Source: Sulfuricella sp. (lineage in GTDB: Bacteria; Pseudomonadota; Gammaproteobacteria; Burkholderiales; Sulfuricellaceae). From it: a stretch of DNA of 64,000 nucleotides. Of this stretch, positions 50,749 through 62,511 are shown in pieces; position 1 is the stretch's first letter, and each line of letters begins with the position of its first letter. Below the pieces are notes generated by a model that saw only the letters and a program-made list of their open reading frames with translations, searched no databases and was not told the origin of the DNA. The stretch covers positions 62,001-126,000 of the forward strand of contig JAHFRP010000004.1 in the NCBI GenBank assembly GCA_023266195.1, in the 5' to 3' direction. The translations under genes and the position numbers were made by a program.

Positions 50749-51747
50749 ATGCAGGATTTGCTGAAAAAACTGCTGTGGGTGCTGGCGCTATCCCTAACGG
50801 CGCACCTGATCCTGCTGTTCGGCCCCCGCTTCTCGCTGCCGGTGGACCTGGCGCCAGCCCCCGCGCTGGAAGCCCGGCTGGAAAAGATCCCGCCGCCCGC
50901 ACCGGCCCAGCCGGAAACGCCAAAACCGGCCAAGCCGGCGCACCGCGCGAAGCCCAAGCCGCGCCCGGCGGCAAAGCCGGCGGCCGCCGTCCGGCCCGCC
51001 GCCGTGGAGGCGCCGAGCGAACCGCCTTCGGTCGAAGCCTCGCAGGCAGCGGCGCCCGCGCCGGCAGAACCGGAAGCCGAAGCGGCGGAACAGCCCGCGC
51101 CGGCCATGCCGCAGCGGGTGACCATCAGGTTCACCGTGTTCAAGGGCCTGCACGGCTTGAACGTCGGCCGCGCCGAGCAAAGCTGGCAGCTCGACGGCGA
51201 GCGCTACACGATTACCAGCGTGGCGGAAGCCACCGGGCTGTTTTCCTTGTTCGCCTCCGGCCGGCATATCCAGGAAAGCCACGGCGAGCTCGACCGCACC
51301 GGGCTAAAGCCGTCGAGCTTCCGGGTGGAGCGGGGACAGGGCGCGGACAAAACCGACACCGCCCGCTTCGACTGGAACGCGATGACGCTTACCCTCGCCA
51401 GCGGCGGCGACAGCCGGACGCTGAAGCTGGAGGAAGGCACCCAGGATTTGCTGAGCATGATGTACCAGCTCGCCTATGCGCCGCCACAGCAAAGCTCGGT
51501 GCAGATGCGCGTCACCAACGGCCGCAAGCTCGACAGCTACAGCTATTGGGTAGTGGAAGAAGCGCTGGACACCCGGATGGGCCGGCTGAAAACCCTGCAT
51601 CTGGGCAAGCAGCACGAGGAAGGCGAAAAGGACACGGAAATCTGGCTCGCCGCCGATTATCATTACCTGCCGGTCAAGATCAGCCAGTTCGACAAGGACG
51701 GCGACGGGCTGGTCCTGCTGGCGAACGACATCGATATAACACCGTGA
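50749..51747 (+). CDS. DUF3108 protein with TonB-like proline-rich N terminus
   Basis: The 332-residue protein starts with a membrane anchor (LLWVLALSLTAHLILLFGPRF), then a ~90-residue Pro/Ala/Lys/Glu region (PPPAPAQPETPKPAKPAH) resembling TonB spacers, then a DUF3108 domain (TIRFTVFKGLHGLNVGRAEQSWQLDGERYTITSVAEATGLFSLF). It probably spans the periplasm. It is a paralogue of the upstream gene, with 21 bp between them. Confidence 0.85.
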   Translation: MQDLLKKLLWVLALSLTAHLILLFGPRFSLPVDLAPAPALEARLEKIPPPAPAQPETPKPAKPAHRAKPKPRPAAKPAAAVRPAAVEAPSEPPSVEASQAAAPAPAEPEAEAAEQPAPAMPQRVTIRFTVFKGLHGLNVGRAEQSWQLDGERYTITSVAEATGLFSLFASGRHIQESHGELDRTGLKPSSFRVERGQGADKTDTARFDWNAMTLTLASGGDSRTLKLEEGTQDLLSMMYQLAYAPPQQSSVQMRVTNGRKLDSYSYWVVEEALDTRMGRLKTLHLGKQHEEGEKDTEIWLAADYHYLPVKISQFDKDGDGLVLLANDIDITP

Positions 51748-52003
51748 GGAGCAGGGAGTTAGCTTTACTTTGTCAGATTGAATTCGCATAGCGCCTTCCC
51801 CCTTTGAAAAAGGGGGATTGAGGGGGATTTAAAAATGCCGGCAGTCGTGGTGCCGCTTTAAATCCCCCCTACCCCCCCTTTTTCAAAGGGGGGAACATTA
51901 CCGTCAGCCAAGTCTGACAAAGTGGAATTAGGAGTGGGGAGAAAAACCGGCGCTATTTTTTCTTCACTCCTAACTCCTTGCTCCTCACTTACCAGGAAAA
52001 ACC
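51748..52003. repeat. CCCCCTTT repeat family B in a 256-bp gap
   Basis: 51795-51896 holds CCCCCTTTGAAAAAGGGGGATTGAGGGGG and its facing arm CCCCCCCTTTTTCAAAGGGGGG. Outer TTTGTCAGA (about 51769-51777) and TCTGACAAA (about 51911-51919) extend the palindrome. No gene is seen. rsmB follows. Confidence 0.75.
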
Positions 52004-53260
52004 ATGCAACTCACCCCCACCCGCCTCGGCCATGCCGTGCACGCCCTGGCCGAAATCCTGCCACTGAGCCATCCGGCGGATTCTTCCTTGAGCCGGTATT
52101 TCCGCAACAATCACGAACTCGGCGCGAAAGACCGCGCCTTCGTCGCCGAAACGGTCTACGGCGTGCTGCGCCGCAAGCGCCTGCTGGAGCACCTGGCTGC
52201 GCCGCACACCGACCCGCGCCACCTGATCCTGGCGGCCTTGGCGCGATTGCAGGGCTTGAGCCTGCGCGAGCTGGAGCCGCTGCTGCAAAAAGGCGAAGAC
52301 GAATGGCTGAAACAGGTCAAGGCGGTGCCGACCGACGACCTGCCGCTGGCGGTGCGGACGGATTTCCCCGACTGGCTGGCCGAGCGCCTGGCGGCGCGCC
52401 TGCCGGAGGCGGAAATCCTTATCCTGGCGCGCGGCATGCAGCAGCCCGCGCCGCTCGACCTGCGCGTCAACACCGTGCTCGCCAGCCGCGACGAAGTGCT
52501 GGCGACGCTGGCGCGCGACGGCATCGACGCCAGCGCCACGCCCTATTCCCCGGCCGGCGTGCGGCTCAAGGAAAAGCCGGCGATCAACCGCCACCCGCTA
52601 TTCCTTGACGGCAAGATCGAAGTGCAGGACGAAGGCAGCCAACTGCTCGGCTACCTGGTCGCGCCCCGGCGCGGCGAGATGATCGCCGATTTCTGCGCCG
52701 GCGCCGGCGGCAAGACCCTGCTGCTGGGCGCGCTGATGCATTCGCAAGGCCGCATCTACGCCTTCGACGTGTCGGACAAGCGGTTGTCCCAGCTCAAGCC
52801 GCGCCTGAAACGCTCCGGCCTGTCCAACCTGCACCCGCAGCTGATCGCCAACGAAAACGACCTCAAGATCAAGCGCCTCGCCGGCAAGCTCGACCGCGTG
52901 CTGGTGGATGCGCCATGCAGCGGACTCGGCACCCTGCGCCGCAACCCCGACCTGAAATGGCGGCAGCAGCCGCGGGACATCGAGGAGCTGACGCGAAAGC
53001 AGGCCGCCATCCTCAACGCCGCGGCCCGCCTGGTCAAGACCGGCGGCCGGCTGGTCTACGCCACCTGCAGCATCCTGACGGAAGAAAACGAACAGATCGT
53101 CGAAGCCTTCCTCGAAGCCCACCCCGAGTTCCGCCTGATCGAGGCATCGGGCGTGCTGGCGCAGCAGCATATCGCCCTGGACACCGGCAAATACCTCAAG
53201 CTCGCGCCGCATGTGCACGGCACGGACGGATTCTTCGCGGCGGCGATGGAGAGAGTGTGA
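52004..53260 (+). CDS. rsmB: 16S rRNA cytosine-C5 methyltransferase, RsmB/NOP family
   Basis: The 418-residue enzyme has an N-terminal RsmB-like helical domain (about residues 1-130, SSLSRYFRNNHELGAKDRAFVAETVYGVLRRKRLLEHL) and a SAM-dependent methyltransferase domain (~190-418). The SAM site is ADFCAGAGGKTLLLGALM; the two catalytic Cys are in VDAPCSGLGTLRRNPD and YATCSILTEENE. It should make m5C967 in 16S rRNA. The exact position cannot be proven from sequence. Confidence 0.88.
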   Translation: MQLTPTRLGHAVHALAEILPLSHPADSSLSRYFRNNHELGAKDRAFVAETVYGVLRRKRLLEHLAAPHTDPRHLILAALARLQGLSLRELEPLLQKGEDEWLKQVKAVPTDDLPLAVRTDFPDWLAERLAARLPEAEILILARGMQQPAPLDLRVNTVLASRDEVLATLARDGIDASATPYSPAGVRLKEKPAINRHPLFLDGKIEVQDEGSQLLGYLVAPRRGEMIADFCAGAGGKTLLLGALMHSQGRIYAFDVSDKRLSQLKPRLKRSGLSNLHPQLIANENDLKIKRLAGKLDRVLVDAPCSGLGTLRRNPDLKWRQQPRDIEELTRKQAAILNAAARLVKTGGRLVYATCSILTEENEQIVEAFLEAHPEFRLIEASGVLAQQHIALDTGKYLKLAPHVHGTDGFFAAAMERV

Positions 53261-53307
53261 GCTGTGAAGGATAATCACATGCGGCGAAGCCGCATGCTAT
53301 TCACTAT

Positions 53308-53850
53308 TCACCGCTCCCCGCTCGCGATTTTTTCTCTGAACTTCTGCTTCAGTTTCGCCACCTTGGGCGCGACCACGAACTGGCAGTAGGGCTGCTCGCC
53401 GTGCAGACGGAAATATTCCCGGTGGTAATTCTCCGCCGGGTAGAAAATCCCGGCGGGCACGATTTCCGTGACCACCGGCGCGACCGCGAGGCCGGCGACA
53501 ACCTCCTCCGCAGCCGCCTTCTGCTCCGCGCTGTGGTAGAAAATGGCGGAGCGGTACTGGCTGCCGACGTCATTGCCTTGGCGATTCAAGGTAGTGGGGT
53601 CGTGAATGGTGAAGAATACGTCCAGCAAGTCGCGGAACGAAATCGCCGCCGGATCGAAGCCGATGCGCACCGCCTCGGCATGGCCGGTGGCGCCGCCGCA
53701 AACCTGTTCGTAGGTGGGATCGGGCGCCGCGCCGCCGGTGTAGCCCGACTCGACGTTTTCCACCCCGCGCAGCAGTTCGAACACCGCCTCCAGGCACCAG
53801 AAGCAGCCGCCGGCCAGCGTTGCGGTTTCCTTGCCCGTTCCCTGGTTCAT
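53308..53850 (-). CDS. msrA: Peptide methionine (S)-S-oxide reductase
   Basis: MsrA repairs oxidised methionine. ATG 53850 after GAGGAGG gives 180 residues; the track start adds 14. The catalytic motif is GGCFWCLEAVFELL, followed by GYTGGAAPDPTYEQVCGGATGHAEAV and FYHSAEQK. A resolving-Cys candidate lies near the C terminus (EQPYCQFVV). It is convergent with rsmB and divergent from the PLD nuclease. Confidence 0.95.
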   Translation of the reverse strand: MNQGTGKETATLAGGCFWCLEAVFELLRGVENVESGYTGGAAPDPTYEQVCGGATGHAEAVRIGFDPAAISFRDLLDVFFTIHDPTTLNRQGNDVGSQYRSAIFYHSAEQKAAAEEVVAGLAVAPVVTEIVPAGIFYPAENYHREYFRLHGEQPYCQFVVAPKVAKLKQKFREKIASGER

Positions 53851-53934
53851 CGCGCCTCCTCGCAATCGATTGCCGCCGTCCATATCATGCATAATAGCCG
53901 ATATTCGCTCCGCCCCCGCTGACAGGAATCCGAC

Positions 53935-54513
53935 ATGACACGCCCTTTCCGACGCGCCTTGCTGCTCGTTTCGCTGACCCTGCTGGCTCCAGCCGCCCCG
54001 GCTTTCGACCTCTCATTCCACGGCAGAGGCAACACCATCGCCGCGAACGGCACCGTGCAGGTGCTGTTCACGCCGGAAGACGATGCCACCGGCCAGATCG
54101 TGCAGGCTGTCGAACACGCGCAAAAACAGGTGCTGGTGCAGGCGTTCAGCTTCACCAGCAAGGAAATCGCCCGCGCGCTGATCGGCGCCGGACAACGCGG
54201 CGTGGATATTCAGGTGATCGCGGACGCGGAGCAATTGCGCAAAATGGAAAACGGCAAAGTGCCGGAACTCGCCGCCGGCGGCATTCCGGTATTCGTCGAC
54301 AGCCGGCACGACAGCGCCCACAACAAGATCATGGTGATCGACGCCAGCGGCGCCAACCCGGTGGTGATCACCGGCAGCTTCAACTTCACCCATGCGGCGC
54401 AGTTCAGGAATGCGGAGAATTTACTGATATTCCGCCAGAATCGGGAATTGACGGCGGCTTATCTGGAGAACTGGCGCAGGCACCGCGAACATTCGCGGGA
54501 ACTGGAAAGATAA
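53935..54513 (+). CDS. Phospholipase D family nuclease, secreted
   Basis: The 192-residue protein has a signal peptide (MTRPFRRALLLVSLTLLAPAAPAF) and one PLD domain with HxKxxxxD in SAHNKIMVIDA and the following TGSFNFTHAAQFRNAENLL. A single HKD copy fits the Nuc-type endonucleases that work as dimers in the periplasm. It is monocistronic by context. Confidence 0.9.
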   Translation: MTRPFRRALLLVSLTLLAPAAPAFDLSFHGRGNTIAANGTVQVLFTPEDDATGQIVQAVEHAQKQVLVQAFSFTSKEIARALIGAGQRGVDIQVIADAEQLRKMENGKVPELAAGGIPVFVDSRHDSAHNKIMVIDASGANPVVITGSFNFTHAAQFRNAENLLIFRQNRELTAAYLENWRRHREHSRELER

Positions 54514-54685
54514 TTCCGCCAAATCAACGTAGGATGCGGTGAGGAACGAACCGCATCGGTCGCGATCAATGCGGTTCGCGCATGCCGGGTAATCCGGCGA
54601 CCCATTCGGGCGTAGGTCGGGCACCCTGTGCCCGACGGCTTCGATGGCCCGCGAGCGGAATTTTGTCGGGCACGGGGTGCCCGAC
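54514..54685. repeat. TAGGTCGGGCAC palindromic repeat
   Basis: GTAGGTCGGGCACCCTGTGC at 54613 faces GGGGTGCCCGACCTAC ending at 54688. On the minus strand the end of this repeat is TAGGTCGGG, whose TAG is the stop codon of the polyphosphate:AMP phosphotransferase gene. A related element lies at 57752-57881. Confidence 0.75.
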
Positions 54686-56167
54686 CTACTTGAGCGCCGC
54701 TTCGATCCGCTCACACAAGGTTTTCAAAATCTTGATCCGGGCGAAATTCTTGTCGTTGGCTTCGACCAGCGTCCACGGCGACATCGCCGAGCTGGTGCGG
54801 TCCACCATGTCGCACACCGCCATTTCGTAGGCGTCCCATTTCTCGCGGTTGCGCCAGTCCTCGTCGGTGATCTTGAAGCGCTTGAAGCCGGTTTGCTGGC
54901 GCTCCTCGAAGCGCCTGAGCTGCTCTTCCTTGCTGATGGAAAGCCACAGTTTCACCAGCACGGTGTCGTTCTTCACCATCTGCTCCTCGAAATCGTTGAT
55001 TTCGCTGTAGGCGCGCATCCAGTCGACGTTGGAGCAGTAACCCTCGACCCGCTCGACCAGCACGCGGCCGTACCAGGAGCGGTCGAAGATGCTGACCCGG
55101 CCCTTGCGCGGAATGTGGCGCCAGAAGCGCCACAGATAGGGCTGGGCGCGCTCTTCCTCGGTGGGGGCGGCGATCGGGGTGACCTGGTACTGGCGCGCGT
55201 CGATGGCGCCGGTCAGGCGGCGGATGCTGCCGCCCTTGCCGGCGGCGTCGTTGCCCTCGAACACCACGACCACGTTGAAGTCCTTGAATTTCGGATCGCG
55301 CGTAAGCAGGTTGAGCTTGCCCTGGTATTTTTCCAGATCCTCGTCGTATTTTTTCTTGGTCAGCTTCTGGCCGAGGTCGAGGGTTTTCAGGATGTGCAGA
55401 TTGTCGATCGAGGGCAGGAGCGGCGGGGCATGCACCACCGCAGCCGGCGCCGCTGCTTCGTCGAGGCGTTTGCGGATCGCCTGCAGGATCACCTTCCCCA
55501 CGGTCAGGCTGCGGTAGCGCTCGTCCTCGCCCTCGACGATGATCCACGGCGCTTCGGCGGTGCTGGTCTGGCGGATGACGCGCTCGGACACCTTGCGGAA
55601 GCGGTCGTACATCTTGAAGTGCATCCAGTCGCGCTCGGTCACGCGCCAGCGGGTCTTGGGATTCTTCTCCAGGGTTTTCAGCCGCTTTTCCTGTTTTTCC
55701 TTGGACAGATGCAGCCAGAACTTGAGGATCAGCGCACCTTCGGCACTGAGCATCTTCTCGAAGCGCACGGTGCGCTCCATGCTCTGGTCGAGGTCCGCGT
55801 TCTTGATGCGGTTGAACACGCGGTTGAGAATGTCCCAGGTGTACCAGGAGCCGAGAAAAATGCCGACCTTGCCCTTGGGCGGCAGGGCGCGCCAGAAGCG
55901 CCACATGATCGGGCGCTCCAGCTCCTCGTCCGAGGGCGTGCCCATGCCGTGGCTCTGAACGAAGCGCGGGTCCATCCACTCGTTGATCAGGTTGAGGGTC
56001 TCGCCGCGCCCGGCGCCGTCCACCCCGCCGATCAGGATCACCACCGGGAAATTCGCCGCGCGCGACAGATCCATCTGCGCTTCGAGCAGGGCTTCGCGCA
56101 GCGGCGGCACTTCCTTGTCATAAGTGGCCTTGTCGATTTTGTGGCCCAGCTCGGCGGATTCGAACAT
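54686..56167 (-). CDS. pap: Polyphosphate:AMP phosphotransferase (two PPK2 domains)
   Basis: The 493-residue protein (ATG 56167, MFESAELGHKIDK) has two tandem PPK2 domains. The first has VVILIGGVDGAGRGETLNLINEWMDPR; the second has VVVVFEGNDAAGKGGSIRRLTGAIDAR and a Walker B-type FDRSWYGRVLVERVEGY. This double-domain form is known for PAP, which makes ADP from AMP and polyphosphate. It lies 24 bp downstream of a CYTH-CHAD gene on the same strand; CHAD domains bind polyphosphate, supporting the assignment. Confidence 0.88.
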   Translation of the reverse strand: MFESAELGHKIDKATYDKEVPPLREALLEAQMDLSRAANFPVVILIGGVDGAGRGETLNLINEWMDPRFVQSHGMGTPSDEELERPIMWRFWRALPPKGKVGIFLGSWYTWDILNRVFNRIKNADLDQSMERTVRFEKMLSAEGALILKFWLHLSKEKQEKRLKTLEKNPKTRWRVTERDWMHFKMYDRFRKVSERVIRQTSTAEAPWIIVEGEDERYRSLTVGKVILQAIRKRLDEAAAPAAVVHAPPLLPSIDNLHILKTLDLGQKLTKKKYDEDLEKYQGKLNLLTRDPKFKDFNVVVVFEGNDAAGKGGSIRRLTGAIDARQYQVTPIAAPTEEERAQPYLWRFWRHIPRKGRVSIFDRSWYGRVLVERVEGYCSNVDWMRAYSEINDFEEQMVKNDTVLVKLWLSISKEEQLRRFEERQQTGFKRFKITDEDWRNREKWDAYEMAVCDMVDRTSSAMSPWTLVEANDKNFARIKILKTLCERIEAALK

Positions 56168-56191
56168 TATTATTCTCCCCAAAAGACCTTG

Positions 56192-57739
56192 TTATTCATC
56201 CCAAAAGACCTTGCAGCGACGAAAACGCTTCCACACCTGCGCCATGCCGGCAAGCCGCGTCCGGGTGTTGCAGGCGTTCCAGCCGATTATCACGCCGACG
56301 GCGCGTTCCCGCAACAAATCCCCGCCGCCCGCCTCGATTTGCGCCAGCAGCCTTTCGGTCACGGCCTGGTCGTTGAGCACGCCGAGCTCGTCCTGCAGGC
56401 CCGCCAGCGCCCGCACATAGGCCCGCGCCGCCTTGTGCGGATAAAGCCCGGCAAAGAATTCCGCGGCATAGCGCACCTTCTTGGCGGCGATGCGCAACTC
56501 ATGGCGCTGTTCCACGCTCAGCTTGCCGAGCCGGCGGCCGCGCCGGCGCAAGCGGCGGTGGCGCTTGGCCAGCGTCGCCGCGGCAAACGACGCCAGCGGC
56601 TGATCCAGCTGCGCCAGCATTTCGGCGCGCGCGCCTTCCCGCCACGGCGCGCGCCAGAGCCAGCGCCCGAGCTCCAGCAGCAGGCGGTAGTAGCGCGCCG
56701 AAGCGGACGCGGCGCATGCCTTTGCACGTGCCGCATCGCCGACCCTGGCGGCGGCCTGCCGCAGACGCCCCAGTCCGGCATCGTCCGGCCTCGCCTCGAT
56801 CACCGGCGGCAGCGTTTCGGCCAGGAACACGTCCCAGTCCCGCGCCGGGCCGAGCTCGCCGACCAGCCAACGCAGTTCCCCGACCAGCGCGGCGTCCTTG
56901 ATGGCGGGCGCGGCGGCGGAAAACAGGTTGAGCGCGGAGCGCAGGCGCCGGACCGCGACGCGCATCTGATGGATGTATTCGGCATCGTAGCCCTGCTGCA
57001 AGCGGGCCTGGTTGTCCTGCAACTGGCCGACGCAGTTCCAGGCGATGGCGCGGAACGCGGCCTCCGCCGTCATCTCCGGCCCGACTTCCGGCGCGGCCGC
57101 CTTGACCGCGGCCAGCGCCGGCGGCGGCGCGCCCAGGGCGTAGCCGCGCTCTGCCTTGCTGGCGTTTTCGGGCCGCAGCGGCACGACGTCCTGCAGCGCC
57201 AGCGCCAGTTCGTAAAGCGCGGCCGGATGGCCGGCCTTCAGCTCCAGCTCGACTTCCGATATCGGCGCGCGGCCTTGCTCGGCGCGGACTTCGCCCCGAT
57301 CCAGCGCCATCTCGACCTGGTCGCCGGCTTCGGTTTCGAGCAACCAGACGGTGCGGGTAAATACGGTGACGAACACGGGATGCAGGCGCTGGCGCAGGGT
57401 TTCGTCGGAAAACAGCGCGATCACGCCGGCGTCGACGAACTTGGTGAAATCCGGCCGGTTGTGCGCCACCGGCGCCTCCCACTCGTCGCGCCGGTGCAGC
57501 CCGGCCTGAACGCTGCCGCCGCCCTTGACGGTCTGAACCCAGCGGCGGCCGTCGCGGCGCACGCGCAGGGCGATGTCGCGGTTTTTCAGGAAAAAATCGT
57601 CGGTATCGAAATAGGTGCTGGACAGCCTGCGCGCTTTCGGCCCGGCCGGGCACAGCGCCTTGAGCAGCGGATGGCGCCGCAGGCGGGGAACGTCGGCGGG
57701 ATCGATCAGGAGCTTGAGCTCGATTTCGGTGTTGTCCAT
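56192..57739 (-). CDS. CYTH-CHAD domain protein
   Basis: ATG 57739 (MDNTEIELKLLIDP) gives 515 residues; ATG 57748 (MVD) is also possible, and the longer track start lies in a repeat. The N-terminal CYTH domain has the ExExK motif EIELKL and ARRLSSTYFDTDDFFLKNRDIALRVR, as in triphosphatases. The C-terminal CHAD domain (~225-510) has conserved His in EYIHQMRVAVRRLRSAL and ELRIAAKKVRYAAEFF; CHAD binds polyphosphate. It likely hydrolyses triphosphate or targets polyP granules and is cotranscribed with pap. Confidence 0.9.
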   Translation of the reverse strand: MDNTEIELKLLIDPADVPRLRRHPLLKALCPAGPKARRLSSTYFDTDDFFLKNRDIALRVRRDGRRWVQTVKGGGSVQAGLHRRDEWEAPVAHNRPDFTKFVDAGVIALFSDETLRQRLHPVFVTVFTRTVWLLETEAGDQVEMALDRGEVRAEQGRAPISEVELELKAGHPAALYELALALQDVVPLRPENASKAERGYALGAPPPALAAVKAAAPEVGPEMTAEAAFRAIAWNCVGQLQDNQARLQQGYDAEYIHQMRVAVRRLRSALNLFSAAAPAIKDAALVGELRWLVGELGPARDWDVFLAETLPPVIEARPDDAGLGRLRQAAARVGDAARAKACAASASARYYRLLLELGRWLWRAPWREGARAEMLAQLDQPLASFAAATLAKRHRRLRRRGRRLGKLSVEQRHELRIAAKKVRYAAEFFAGLYPHKAARAYVRALAGLQDELGVLNDQAVTERLLAQIEAGGGDLLRERAVGVIIGWNACNTRTRLAGMAQVWKRFRRCKVFWDE

Positions 57740-57751
57740 ATCGACCATCGG

Positions 57752-57881
57752 TAGGTCGGGCACCCTGTGCCCGACAAATGCCGCCCCCCATGTCCAGCCC
57801 AAAATCGTCGGGCACAGCGTGCCCGACCTACACCAGCTTGCGCGTTTTCTGCCCAGCCGTGCACCGGGTGCCCGATCTACG
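57752..57881. repeat. TAGGTCGGGCAC palindromic repeats between parA-like and CYTH-CHAD genes
   Basis: The block holds TAGGTCGGGCACCCTGTGCC, GGCACAGCGTGCCCGACCTA and CACCGGGTGCCCGATCTA. At its right end, the minus-strand TAG of TAGATCGGG is the stop codon of the ParA-like gene. The block extends into the upstream flank of the CYTH-CHAD start. Confidence 0.75.
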
Positions 57882-58497
57882 CCAGCCAGTCCAGCAGCGG
57901 CTGCCACTGTTCCATTTCACGGGCGGTGCGCGACGGCGCCATGTCGAACAGGCTCAAGCCTTCGCCGGCAGCCTGGACGTAGATTTGCGCGTCGCGCAGC
58001 AGGGTCAGCACCGGAAAGCCGGCTTCCTCAAGAAAGGCGGACAGGTCGGCGGCGGCGCGGGTGCGCGCATCGACCCGCATGCCGATCATCGCCACCTCGA
58101 TTTTCTCTTTGCGCACCGATTTTTCCGCCCGCAGCGCGTCGAGAAAATGCCGCGTCGCCGCCATGTCGAAGGCCGACGGCTGGACCGGCACGATCACCCG
58201 CTCCGCCCGCTTGAGCGCGTTGGTCAGCTTGTCGCCGTGCATGCCGGCGGGCGAATCCACCACCAGCCAGTCCGGTCGGGTCTCGCCCATGGCTTTCCGG
58301 TCGCTCTGGCCGTTCCAGCCGCGAATCGCCGGCAGCGCGTCCGGCCGCCGCGCCAGCCAGTCGGTGGCGGAACGCTGGCGGTCGAGATCGACCAGCAGCA
58401 CGCGACCGCCCCGGCCGGCGAAATAGCCGGCAAGATTGGTCGCCAGCGTGGTCTTGCCGCTGCCGCCCTTGGGATTGGCAATCAGGATGGTTTTCAT
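57877..58497 (-). CDS. ParA/MinD-type ATPase, orphan
   Basis: The 206-residue protein has the deviant Walker A NPKGGSGKTTLATNLAGYF with signature Lys, VLLVDLDRQRSATDWL and WLVVDSPAG. No ParB, FtsZ or chemotaxis partner is adjacent, so it is an orphan positioning-type ATPase. It sits between CYTH-CHAD/pap and sixA on the same strand and could position polyphosphate granules, which is speculation. Confidence 0.85.
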   Translation of the reverse strand: MKTILIANPKGGSGKTTLATNLAGYFAGRGGRVLLVDLDRQRSATDWLARRPDALPAIRGWNGQSDRKAMGETRPDWLVVDSPAGMHGDKLTNALKRAERVIVPVQPSAFDMAATRHFLDALRAEKSVRKEKIEVAMIGMRVDARTRAAADLSAFLEEAGFPVLTLLRDAQIYVQAAGEGLSLFDMAPSRTAREMEQWQPLLDWLA

Positions 58498-58512
58498 TCG
58501 AACCCTTTTTTA

Positions 58513-58587
58513 GCCGCGAAAAAGCACAAAAAGGAGACACAAAAGCTCAATATGTTTTTTCTGTGTCTTTATGTGCTTTTTCGCGGC
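58513..58587. repeat. GCCGCGAAAAAGCACA inverted repeat
   Basis: Perfect 16-bp arms at 58513-58528 and 58572-58587 around a 43-nt spacer with inner GAGACACAAAA / TTCTGTGTCTTT pairing. It lies upstream of the ParA-like gene. Confidence 0.8.
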
Positions 58588-58596
58588 CAATGATTT

Positions 58597-59049
58597 TTAC
58601 AACAACTCTGGCGACATCACCGCTTTCAATACAGTCTCGCCATCGCCGGTGTGGGCGCGGTGGCCGACCCACCACACCGCGCCTTTTTTGATGCTCCAGC
58701 TGTCCCGGCTATCGGCGAGCAGGTGGGCTGCCACCTCCCCCAGCGTAGGCTGATGTCCCACCACCACGACCGTCCCCTCGGCATCCGGCCAGCCGGCGGC
58801 GGCAAGCACGGCGGCGACGGAAGCGCCGGGCGCGACCTCCTCGGCAAGGCGGTAATCTTCGGTCAGCGCAGCCGCGGTCTGCCGGGTGCGTACCGTGGGG
58901 CTGGCGAGGATGCGCGAGTCGGCCGGCAGCCGCGCTTTCAGCCACGCCGCCATTTTCGCCGCCTGTTTCCCGCCCTTGGCGGTGAGCTTGCGCGCCTCGT
59001 CGGGGAAGCCGTCTTCGGCTTCGGCATGGCGCCATAGAATCAGGTCCAT
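58597..59049 (-). CDS. sixA: Phosphohistidine phosphatase SixA
   Basis: ATG 59049, with AAGGACGG upstream, gives 150 residues; the track start adds 36 from the divergent promoter region. The phosphoglycerate-mutase-type RHG site is present as ILWRHAEAEDG, with ASPTVRTRQTAAAL and VVVGHQPTLGEVAAHLL. SixA removes phosphate from histidines in phosphorelay proteins. It is divergent from the Ser/Thr kinase gene. Confidence 0.9.
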   Translation of the reverse strand: MDLILWRHAEAEDGFPDEARKLTAKGGKQAAKMAAWLKARLPADSRILASPTVRTRQTAAALTEDYRLAEEVAPGASVAAVLAAAGWPDAEGTVVVVGHQPTLGEVAAHLLADSRDSWSIKKGAVWWVGHRAHTGDGETVLKAVMSPELL

Positions 59050-59156
59050 CGGGTCCGTCCTTTCACGTGACAGGCTATCAGTTTTGGTAGAATCATGGAA
59101 TAATTCATTGATCAATCCAATAAAAATCGATAATTCGATAACGGCCGGGCAGCGCA

Positions 59157-61698
<2,542 letters not shown>

Positions 61699-61721
<23 letters not shown>

Positions 61722-62499
61722 TATCGCCAGCCTGACCGACCCGGGCAAGGTGCGTTCGCACAACGAGGACAGCCTCGCCGTCGACGCCGAAGCGGGCTTC
61801 GTCATCCTCGCCGACGGCATGGGCGGCTACAATGCCGGCGAGGTGGCCAGCGGGATCGCCGTGACGATGCTGTCGGACAGCCTGAAATCCGCGCTGCGCG
61901 GCGGCCTGGCCGACCGGGAAACGGGCTCGCTGGTCCGCGCCGAGATCGAGCGAACCAACGCCGCCATCTACCAGGCGGCGCAAAGCCAGCCCCAATTCTC
62001 CGGAATGGGCACCACGCTGGTGTTCGCGCTGTTCCACGACAACCGCGTCACCGTGGCGCACATCGGCGATTCGCGGCTGTACCGCTACCGCGAGGCGCGG
62101 CTGGAACAGGTCACCCGCGACCATTCCCTGCTGCAGGAACAGATCGACAGCGGCATGCTGAGCCGCGAGGATGCGCGCCTGTCGCGCAACAGAAACCTGG
62201 TCACCCGCGCGCTCGGCGTCGATCCGGCGGTAGCGGCGGAAATCCAGGAACACGCCGCGCTGCCGGGCGATATTTACCTGCTGTGCTCCGACGGCCTCAA
62301 CGACATGGTCGGCGACGAGGACATCCAGCTCACCCTCGGCGCACTCGGCGCCAATCCGAAGCTGGCCGCGAGCCAGCTGGTGCGGATGGCCAACGACAAC
62401 GGCGGGCGCGACAACATATCGGTCATCCTGGTGCGGATTTTGCGTGATTTTCCGGCCAACCGGGGCGCCCTGGCACGGCTGCGCACCTGGCTGAAATAA
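61699..62499 (+). CDS. PP2C family serine/threonine phosphatase
   Basis: ATG 61699, within the kinase 3' end (23-bp overlap), gives 266 residues starting MDLRPALDIASLTDPGKVRSHNEDSLAVD. Metal-site motifs are VRSHNEDS, ILADGMGGYNAGEVAS, VAHIGDSRLYRYRE, LCSDGLNDMV and GRDNISVILV, all intact. It should reverse phosphorylation by the adjacent kinase (Stp/PrpC type). Confidence 0.93.
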
Positions 62500-62511
62500 A
62501 GGAAGAGACTG

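Noticed and set aside
54644-57754. 1036-residue plus-strand ORF
   Set aside because: Antisense to pap and the CYTH-CHAD gene, both of which have clear family motifs.
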